A DNA stretch of 6,872 nucleotides from Bacteroidota bacterium (lineage in GTDB: Bacteria; Bacteroidota; Bacteroidia; Bacteroidales; Porphyromonadaceae): contig JAEWGA010000015.1 of the NCBI GenBank assembly GCA_023388555.1, forward strand, positions 1 to 6,872, given 5' to 3'. This document shows, piece after piece, positions 1 to 5,579 of this stretch (the stretch's first letter is position 1; the number at the start of each line of letters is the position of its first letter). A program made the position numbers and the translations under genes. The notes beneath the pieces were generated by a model. That model was not told where the DNA came from, ran no database searches, and worked only from the letters and a program-made list of their open reading frames with translations.

Positions 1-1658
1 CCGTAATGGCCTTTTATATTAATGCTGGATTGGAGCAAGGTGCTAAACTGGAAGAAATGGCAGGGACTATCCAAAACGATATCCTGAAGGAATTTATGGT
101 GCGTAACACCTATATTTATCCGCCCGAGTTCAGTATGCGTATTATTGCGGATATCTTTGAGTATACATCGCAAAATATGCCTAAGTTCAACTCCATCTCC
201 ATTTCGGGCTACCATATGCAAGAAGCCGGTGCCACCGCCGATATAGAAATGGCTTACACCTTGGCCGATGGTATGGAGTACTTGCGTGCAGGTATAAAGG
301 CGGGCATCGATGTGGATAAGTTTGCTCCCCGCCTCTCTTTCTTCTGGGCTATTGGCATGAATCACTTCATGGAAATAGCCAAGATGCGTGCCGCCCGTAT
401 GTTGTGGGCCAAAATAACCAAAAGCTTTGGGGCTAAAAATCCAAAGTCCTTGGCTCTACGTACACACTCCCAAACCTCGGGGTGGTCCCTTACCGAGCAA
501 GACCCCTTTAATAACGTAGGCCGCACTTGCATCGAGGCTATGGGGGCTGCACTGGGTCACACCCAATCCCTCCACACGAACGCTTTGGACGAGGCCATTG
601 CACTGCCCACCGACTTCTCGGCACGTATTGCCCGGAATACTCAAATTTATATCCAGGAGGAAACTATGATATGTAAGGAGATTGACCCCTGGGGCGGTTC
701 CTACTACGTAGAGTCCTTAACCCAAGAGCTGGCCCACAAGGCTTGGGAACACATCCAAGAAATTGAAGGAATGGGCGGAATGGCTAAGGCTATTGAGACA
801 GGGTTACCAAAACTGCGTATCGAAGAGGCAGCAGCTCGTACACAAGCTCGTATCGACTCTAAACGGCAAACTATTGTAGGAGTTAATAAGTACCGCTTAC
901 CCAAAGAGGCACCTATCGACATCCTTGAAATAGATAACACCGCCGTGCGCGAAGAGCAAATAGAGCGCTTAACAGCCTTAAAGGGTAGCCGTAACGAAGC
1001 CGAAGTAAAAGCCGCACTACAGGCCATTACCGAGTGTGTGCGCACAAAAAAAGGCAACCTGCTGGAACTGGCCGTTAGGGCTGCCAAAGTACGTGCTTCG
1101 TTGGGTGAAATATCCGACGCGTGCGAAGATATTGTGGGTAGATATAAAGCTATTATACGAACTATTTCTGGCGTGTACTCCTCTGAAACTAAAGACGACA
1201 AAGAATTCTGCGAAGCCCGCCGACTGGTGGAAGAGTTCGCTAAAAAAGAAGGGCGTCAGCCTCGTATCATGATTGCAAAAATGGGGCAAGATGGTCACGA
1301 CCGCGGTGCTAAGGTTGTAGCAACAGGTTATGCCGACTGTGGGTTCGACGTGGACATGGGCCCCCTCTTCCAAACCCCCGAAGAGGCTGCGCGCGATGCC
1401 GTAGAAAACGATGTGCATGTGTTAGGCGTTTCTTCCTTAGCAGCAGGACATAAAACCCTTGTGCCACAAGTTATTGAAGAACTGAAAAAACTGGGACGCC
1501 CCGACATCATTGTTATTGCAGGTGGCGTTATCCCGGCACAGGACTACGACTTCCTGTACAAAGCAGGGGTAGCAGCTATCTTTGGACCTGGAACCTCGGT
1601 TGCCAAAGGGTCGGTAGAAATAATGAAGATTCTGCTCCAGTTGCAAGCACAAGCATAA
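1..1658 (+). CDS. mutB: Methylmalonyl-CoA mutase, large (catalytic) subunit, 5' partial
   Basis: This adenosylcobalamin enzyme interconverts succinyl-CoA and (R)-methylmalonyl-CoA in cytoplasmic propionate metabolism. The frame is open to the left edge, so the ATG at 6 is an internal Met. Comparison with the roughly 730-residue Propionibacterium large subunit suggests about 170-175 residues are missing, including the Tyr89 region. Counting from that internal Met, the rest of the (beta/alpha)8 barrel has MVRN with R33 (Arg207 equivalent), GYHMQEAG with H70 (His244 equivalent) and the signature RTHSQTSGW near 152. The C-terminal B12 domain (about 418-548) has AKMGQDGHDRG with K425, D429 and the cobalt-ligand H431 (the DxHxxG motif), then SSL at 476-478 and GG at 506-507. 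All visible catalytic residues are intact. A small-subunit gene (mutA) is expected just upstream, outside the window. Numbering equivalences are from memory of the family; the identification is secure. Confidence 0.97.
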   Translation, partial: VMAFYINAGLEQGAKLEEMAGTIQNDILKEFMVRNTYIYPPEFSMRIIADIFEYTSQNMPKFNSISISGYHMQEAGATADIEMAYTLADGMEYLRAGIKAGIDVDKFAPRLSFFWAIGMNHFMEIAKMRAARMLWAKITKSFGAKNPKSLALRTHSQTSGWSLTEQDPFNNVGRTCIEAMGAALGHTQSLHTNALDEAIALPTDFSARIARNTQIYIQEETMICKEIDPWGGSYYVESLTQELAHKAWEHIQEIEGMGGMAKAIETGLPKLRIEEAAARTQARIDSKRQTIVGVNKYRLPKEAPIDILEIDNTAVREEQIERLTALKGSRNEAEVKAALQAITECVRTKKGNLLELAVRAAKVRASLGEISDACEDIVGRYKAIIRTISGVYSSETKDDKEFCEARRLVEEFAKKEGRQPRIMIAKMGQDGHDRGAKVVATGYADCGFDVDMGPLFQTPEEAARDAVENDVHVLGVSSLAAGHKTLVPQVIEELKKLGRPDIIVIAGGVIPAQDYDFLYKAGVAAIFGPGTSVAKGSVEIMKILLQLQAQA

Positions 1659-1677
1659 GCAACCCGACCTTTTTTAT

Positions 1678-1715
1678 AAAGGGTGTACCTCCTCACTGGG
1701 GTACACCCTTTTTTT
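1678..1715 (+). terminator. Intrinsic terminator after methylmalonyl-CoA mutase
   Basis: A perfect 12-bp stem pairs AAAGGGTGTACC (1678-1689) with GGTACACCCTTT (1700-1711) around a 10-nt loop. The right arm runs into seven T residues (1709-1715). It begins 19 nt after the mutase stop codon. No T-run follows the hairpin in the other orientation, so it should act mainly on rightward transcription. Confidence 0.93.
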
Positions 1716-1790
1716 AATTAAAGGGACTCAATAAAGGAGGAGTAGAAAAGTGTTTTGGGCTCATTAGGGAATAGATTTTTCAGGGTAAAA

Positions 1791-1850
1791 TTGGGCGGCA
1801 ATTTGGGGGTAATTTTGGGATCGCTTTTGGGGGAAAGTTTTGGGGGTAAA
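1791..1850 (+). repeat. Degenerate 12-nt tandem array, G-rich on + strand
   Basis: Five consecutive 12-nt units are visible: TTGGGCGGCAAT, TTGGGGGTAATT, TTGGGATCGCTT, TTGGGGGAAAGT and TTTGGGGGTAAA. Weaker units in the same phase extend left to about 1753 (for example TTTTGGGCTCAT). Runs of three to five G recur once per unit, separated by 7-9 nt. The units resemble the reverse complement of those at 1997-2112, so the two blocks form an imperfect inverted pair around a 146-nt centre. Confidence 0.7.
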
Positions 1851-1874
1851 AAAAGTATCTGCGGAGTCCTTCAA

Positions 1875-1912
1875 AAAAGAAAGCGCAGTTTGTTACAAAA
1901 GAAAGCGCAGTT
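1875..1912. repeat. Two direct copies of a 16-bp sequence, 22-bp period
   Basis: AAAAGAAAGCGCAGTT occurs exactly at 1875-1890 and again at 1897-1912, six bases apart. The copies lie in the central segment between the inverted 12-nt blocks. CTGCG at 1859-1863 could pair with CGCAG inside the first copy. No function is recognised. Two copies are too few to call an iteron set or CRISPR. Confidence 0.75.
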
Positions 1913-1996
1913 ATTTTTCGTACAACTTTTAACGCCCCTCACACCCCCACTCCAACAAAGGGACTGCGGACGGTCGCCCTTTCCTCCCCCACCCCC

Positions 1997-2112
1997 TTTT
2001 CCGCCCCAATTTCCCCTCCAAAATCCCCCTAAATTTCCGCCTAATTCCACCCCATTTTCGCCCCATTTTTCACTCTATTTTTCACCTCAAAAAACGGTCA
2101 TTTTTCAGCCCA
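1997..2112 (-). repeat. Degenerate 12-nt tandem array, C-rich on + strand
   Basis: About ten near-tandem units of 10-12 nt are visible. On the + strand they include TTTTCCGCCCCA (1997-2008), ATTTCCCCTCCA, AAATCCCCCTAA, ATTTCCGCCTAA, TTCCACCCCA, TTTTCGCCCCA, TTTTTCACTCTA, TTTTTCACCTCA (2078-2089), one diverged unit, and TTTTTCAGCCCA (2101-2112). Read on the - strand the consensus is roughly TGGGGCGGAAAA, which resembles the + strand units at 1791-1850. Units diverge gradually, suggesting an old array expanded by slippage. Confidence 0.72.
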
Positions 2113-2159
2113 AATTTCGAGAAAAATCTCACCCCAAAACTCGTAGTATTCCGCCCCTA

Positions 2160-2201
2160 TTTTAAGGGGAAGTTTTGGAGCAGGATTTCGGGATATCTTG
2201 G
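2160..2201 (+). repeat. Short, weak return of the G-rich 12-nt pattern
   Basis: After the C-rich block, G runs on the + strand reappear with spacing near 12 nt: TTTTAAGGGGAA, GTTTTGGAGCAG, GATTTCGGGATA, then TCTTGGGAAC. An adjoining CCGCCCC...AAGGGGAAG arrangement near 2151-2172 marks the orientation switch. This block is more decayed than the other two and its limits are approximate. Confidence 0.4.
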
Positions 2202-2302
2202 GAACAAAAAATCTCTTGTTGTTAGGGGGAAGGAAAGGTTATTGCTGGTGCGTAGCCTTTGCGTAGTGTGTGGCAACGTGGTGTTAGGTATTATAACAAA
2301 CC

Positions 2303-2350
2303 AAAAAAGGCTGTGCGTTACCTCGTGAAAGGGGGTAACGCACAGCCTTT
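2303..2350 (-). terminator. Intrinsic terminator ending the protease-glycosyltransferase operon
   Basis: A perfect 17-bp stem pairs 2306-2322 (AAAGGCTGTGCGTTACC) with 2334-2350 (GGTAACGCACAGCCTTT) around an 11-nt loop. Read leftward on the - strand, the hairpin ends in six T (complement of the A-run at 2303-2308). It starts 21 nt beyond the glycosyltransferase stop codon. The opposite orientation lacks a U-tract, so it serves the - strand operon. Confidence 0.95.
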
Positions 2351-2371
2351 GGCTTAAAAGGAGTATTTGTT

Positions 2372-4144
2372 TTAATATTTGGCTTTAAACGAGAGGAGCA
2401 TCTGTTTTGAGGAATCACCTTCTTGTATTGGCAATGCATCGGAGTCTACTACCTGGAAGTTGTACCGTTCTCCATACTGTTTTTGTAACAACTCCCAGTT
2501 GCTTTCAAAGAGCACCAAAAAGCCCTCGGTAGGGAGGTCGCAGTTAAAGCAATAGGTGGGTTTATTAAGGTAGAACACAAGCCCATACATGTTTCGGAAC
2601 CCTTTTTCTTGGTCGTTAATAACATAAAGCTTCTCTGCTTGGAGCTTAGGTGCTATTTTTTGCGCAAAAGGTCGGGCGGAATTCAGTTCTTTGTAATGCG
2701 CCAGTACCGGTCCATCTATTACCAGTTGTAATACCAATAGCAAAGCAATATTGGTAACTATAAGTTTGGTATAGTTATGCCTGTAAGCTTGGTACAATAA
2801 GGTCATGGTGATAACCAATAGCATTAGGCACATCAGGACGGTTAGGGGGAAGTAGTACAATAAGCCCTCCCGCACCTGAGCGAGCATGGTAGTAGCCTCC
2901 GACAAGAAAGGCATCATTCTGCTCCAATACTCGGGAGTGCGCACCAGTAAGGCTACTATTGCGCCCAAGAAAGCCAAGGAGGTAATAGCTACCCCCCAAC
3001 TGAATATGCGTAACGACTTCCGTCCTAAGCGTTGCAGCCCTAATAAATAGTAGGCTATAAGGATGGAGACAAAGGGGTATACCGGTAATAGGTATACGGC
3101 TCGTTTGCTGGAGGGTATCATGTAAAAAAGCAGGGTTATAACAATAACAACCCAGGAGAAGAGGTGGAGTTTGGGTCTTTCGTTCAGCCATTTAATAGCT
3201 GCACCCTTTATGAGCTTAACCCCTATATCTCCTCGTTTTTGCAAGTGGGAGCGTTGGGGTATCCAGGGGAGTAGCAACACCCAAGGTAAAAAGCCTAAAA
3301 CAACATATAGGAGCGGATAGAAGAAAGGTTTTTGGTGACCTAAATTATAGGGTAGGTTTTGTATTGGGAGGTGAAAGAACCTGCCTATATTTTCGGCAAA
3401 TACTACTTGTAAAAACTCCGTTCCACCCAACCTGTACGCTGCATAATACCACAGGGCAGGCACCACCATAGAGGTAAGGGCAACAAAAAACAGGGGTTTT
3501 ATAAGTGCTGTAAAACGGTATTGGCGCAATAACAGCAGGTAAACGAAAAAGATAAGTAGCGGAAGAGCCAAAGCTACTGGCCCTTTCGTTAAAATACCAC
3601 CCGATATTAATACTGGGATATACCAGGGTAAGCCAGCCAAGCGTTCTTCGTCCTCCCACTTGTACAATGCCAGCAAGGTGAGGACGATAAAACAGGCTAG
3701 CAACATATCTACCCGTGCCGAAAAAGCAGCCCGGTGTACCTCGAAGGAGGTTAGTAGCAACAGCGTAGCAATATAAGCCTGACGGTAGCGTAGGCGGTTG
3801 GCTAAGAAAACAAACATAGCCCCCCCCATCACGAGCAACGAGAGGACCGATGGGAAGCGGGCCGTAAGAGAGGTAACGCCACCAGTTACACTGGATACAG
3901 CAACAACCAACCAATGAAACAAAGGTGGTTTATAGGCGAATTCGTTGCCATATACATCTACCAAGACGTACTTTCCCTCGGCTAACATACGTTGGGCTAC
4001 AAGGGCTTCACGAGGCTCGCCCTTGGTATAAAAATCGCCCATACACCACCCAATAAGCAAACTTATAAGAATAAGGAGTAAAATGGATAGTATAGCCTTT
4101 TGCAACGTTAAGTTGCGCAGTATAGTTGATTTATGAAACGACAT
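2372..4144 (-). CDS. GT-C family membrane glycosyltransferase (ArnT/PMT-like)
   Basis: A polytopic inner-membrane enzyme of 590 residues, of the family that transfers a sugar from a polyprenyl-phosphate donor to an acceptor on the periplasmic side. About 12 hydrophobic segments span residues 17 to roughly 480, followed by a soluble C-terminal domain of about 110 residues. Family marks are the first-loop motif GEPREALVAQRML (from residue 42), KPPLFHW (72-78), TKGP (186-189) and SKRAVYLLPVYP (from 346), all matching the ArnT/PMT pattern. The ATG at 4144 is chosen because it lies 22 nt after the upstream stop and leaves a short N-terminus before the first membrane segment. The ATG at 4180 (14-nt overlap) is possible. 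A start at 4270 would overlap the protease by 104 nt and is unlikely. It is the last gene of the operon. Donor and acceptor cannot be read from sequence; lipid A, a glycan or a secreted protein are all possible. Confidence 0.88.
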   Translation of the reverse strand: MSFHKSTILRNLTLQKAILSILLLILISLLIGWCMGDFYTKGEPREALVAQRMLAEGKYVLVDVYGNEFAYKPPLFHWLVVAVSSVTGGVTSLTARFPSVLSLLVMGGAMFVFLANRLRYRQAYIATLLLLTSFEVHRAAFSARVDMLLACFIVLTLLALYKWEDEERLAGLPWYIPVLISGGILTKGPVALALPLLIFFVYLLLLRQYRFTALIKPLFFVALTSMVVPALWYYAAYRLGGTEFLQVVFAENIGRFFHLPIQNLPYNLGHQKPFFYPLLYVVLGFLPWVLLLPWIPQRSHLQKRGDIGVKLIKGAAIKWLNERPKLHLFSWVVIVITLLFYMIPSSKRAVYLLPVYPFVSILIAYYLLGLQRLGRKSLRIFSWGVAITSLAFLGAIVALLVRTPEYWSRMMPFLSEATTMLAQVREGLLYYFPLTVLMCLMLLVITMTLLYQAYRHNYTKLIVTNIALLLVLQLVIDGPVLAHYKELNSARPFAQKIAPKLQAEKLYVINDQEKGFRNMYGLVFYLNKPTYCFNCDLPTEGFLVLFESNWELLQKQYGERYNFQVVDSDALPIQEGDSSKQMLLSFKAKY

Positions 4145-4166
4145 AGCTGACAAATAATATTGGATT

Positions 4167-5570
4167 TTAGGGGGAAACATGTACCTCCAGCCCATTTCCA
4201 CCACAAACGCAAACAATAGGCTTAACCGGCACACCACTGGAACGAAGTGCAGGCTGGGTAGCCACAGCATGTTTTTGTCCGGGTACTACAGGGCTATAGT
4301 ACAGGCACTGCCGCATACGGCGACGCTGTTCGGAGGTGAAGTGGAAGGAGTCCGTAAACTCATAGTCCATAATATTATAGGAGGGGAAGCGTTCTCCGGC
4401 GCAGTTGGTTCGGCTAAAGAAGCCTACAATTTCGCTATAGGAAGGCGATGGTCCTAAACGTAGCAGCTGCTGTTGGTAGCTTACGCGGTTATAGCTTTTG
4501 GTGTCGGAACAGTAGTCGCTATCTATGCATTGGTCTACCATTCTATTCCCTTCGGGGGAGTGTTCTTCTGCAAACACGTGGTATAAGCCTAAGTAGTGAG
4601 CTAATTCGTGCGCAATAGTGGTAGCTGCATCTACGGTAGCCCTATACCCCATGGAGTAACTGGGGCGGTTGGAGTAGATTCCCTTTGAGTTGATAACCAC
4701 GCAATGGTTATAATTTCGTAACGAGGCTTCGTTGTAAGTGAGTAGGCCTTCAATATCTACCCCATTGGGAGCATAAGGCATATGAGCTACCCCCAGCACT
4801 ATACCAGCGCCAGTGGTAGCTACATCCTTCTTAAATTGGAATAGGAAAATGTTGATGTACTTTGTTTTGTCCCAAGCCAGGCGATGATAAGGCCCTCCTT
4901 CGGGGTCGTTCATTACCTTTTCGTAGGGTAGTTCGGTTTCTGGAATCTCTACTCTGTTTATTCCTGGCTCTGGCAATAGGTTACCATCGGGGCCATGGGC
5001 TGCCAACACAAATTGTATTGCCATATCGTTTTTATCGGGTATAGCATAATCTGTTTGCTCGCGGTTAGCTATTTCGCCACGGTACAATTGGTTTACCTTA
5101 ATCATTAGCCTTTGTAAAACTTCCTGCGGCACACGTTGGTTTACCGAGTCCTTATTGTACAAAACGTGGAATACTACGGGTAGAGTATACTGGATGCTAT
5201 CCATTTGCGACTCGGAGAGTTCTCCGCCCAGTTGCGCTACCGTAATAACCTCTTCAGATGTTTCGTTCCTTAGGGTTATGGTTGCCTCCCTTGGCTTTTC
5301 GTTTAGGTTAGCCTTAACGGTAAGTGTCATGATACCATTGATACCACGTAACATATTAACGGACAGCCAGTCGGCCGAAACGGTTGCGTCCCAAGGTTTA
5401 TCGGCTCGGATACTCACTTTATAAGTATCGCCAATAACCGGAACGTCGTTAATTTGTTGGGGAGTAATAACAATGCCTTCGACGGCGGAAGAGGAGTTGC
5501 ACCCCCCTAACCCCAATAGGATTAGAAGGGACAACAAAGGGTATAGATATACAAATTGGATAGCTTTCAT
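4167..5570 (-). CDS. BACON-domain zinc metalloproteinase lipoprotein (M43-like metzincin)
   Basis: A predicted exported lipoprotein protease of 467 residues. Residues 1-24 form a signal peptide ending in lipobox LGGC with Cys24 as the lipidation site, followed by NSSS. A BACON domain covers about 33-114 (W60, W68, TLTVKANLNEKPREATITL). The catalytic domain starts near 128. HELAHYLGLYH at 321-331 (4578-4610) gives the HExxHxxGxxH zinc site with E322 as the general base. NIMDY with M401 provides the Met-turn. This matches the Bacteroidota lipoprotein branch of M43 (pappalysin-like). Conserved Cys in NHC, DYC and NC contexts suggest disulfides. The tail ends VCVCGGNGLEVHVSP. The ATG at 5570 follows the upstream paralogue's stop by 9 nt and begins a good signal peptide, so the start is firm. 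Substrate is unknown; BACON domains are thought to bind glycans or mucin, which would fit a host-glycoprotein target, but that is inference. Confidence 0.92.
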   Translation of the reverse strand: MKAIQFVYLYPLLSLLILLGLGGCNSSSAVEGIVITPQQINDVPVIGDTYKVSIRADKPWDATVSADWLSVNMLRGINGIMTLTVKANLNEKPREATITLRNETSEEVITVAQLGGELSESQMDSIQYTLPVVFHVLYNKDSVNQRVPQEVLQRLMIKVNQLYRGEIANREQTDYAIPDKNDMAIQFVLAAHGPDGNLLPEPGINRVEIPETELPYEKVMNDPEGGPYHRLAWDKTKYINIFLFQFKKDVATTGAGIVLGVAHMPYAPNGVDIEGLLTYNEASLRNYNHCVVINSKGIYSNRPSYSMGYRATVDAATTIAHELAHYLGLYHVFAEEHSPEGNRMVDQCIDSDYCSDTKSYNRVSYQQQLLRLGPSPSYSEIVGFFSRTNCAGERFPSYNIMDYEFTDSFHFTSEQRRRMRQCLYYSPVVPGQKHAVATQPALRSSGVPVKPIVCVCGGNGLEVHVSP

Positions 5571-5579
5571 GGTTGCAAT

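Larger units (their letters stand above)
1716..2302. other. Repeat-rich spacer between convergent genes, no gene seen
   Basis: This stretch lies between two inward-facing terminators. It is low in complexity and made mostly of alternating A/T-rich and G- or C-run segments with a period near 12 nt. The only sizeable reading frame (1755-2165, +) would need a TTG start and encodes a Phe/Pro-rich string that simply reads out the DNA repeat, so I do not call it. No tRNA, rRNA, CRISPR array or transposase fragment is visible. From about 2221 to 2302 I see only minor features: the 7-mer TGCGTAG twice (2249-2255 and 2260-2266) and a short GTTA...TAAC inverted repeat (2283-2297). Confidence 0.7.

Noticed and set aside
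704..1418. Long antisense frames opposite the mutase gene.
   Set aside because: They lie entirely within a well-conserved coding sequence, have Ser/Arg-rich or Phe/His-rich shadow composition and show no recognisable domain.
1791..2112. CRISPR array.
   Set aside because: Units are about 12 nt, degenerate, directly abutting and without unique spacers of constant length; no cas gene is present.
1755..2165. Open frame on the + strand encoding a 136-residue Phe/Pro-rich protein, with a purine-rich AAAGGAGGAG at 1733-1742 upstream.
   Set aside because: It needs a TTG start, its FPPx pattern is just the 12-nt DNA repeat translated (12 nt equals four codons), and it begins in the oppositely oriented repeat. 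Bacteroidota do not rely on Shine-Dalgarno sites, so the purine stretch is weak support.
2283..2300. TATAAT-like sequence on the - strand (GTTATAATACC) as a promoter.
   Set aside because: It points leftward into a spacer with no gene, matches the E. coli rather than the Bacteroidota -7 pattern, and sits in A/T-rich DNA next to a terminator.
1716..2302. Intact insertion sequence or MITE.
   Set aside because: I could not find matching terminal inverted repeats with a target-site duplication at the edges, nor any transposase fragment. The inverted arrangement is internal and diffuse.
2775..3914. Alternative - strand frames inside the glycosyltransferase gene.
   Set aside because: The overlapping frame has clear membrane segments and family motifs; the alternatives have none and are frame shadows.
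4145..4270. Glycosyltransferase start at 4270 giving a 632-residue protein.
   Set aside because: The extra 42 residues are encoded within the end of the protease gene (104-nt overlap) and add a second hydrophobic stretch not expected before the first family membrane segment.
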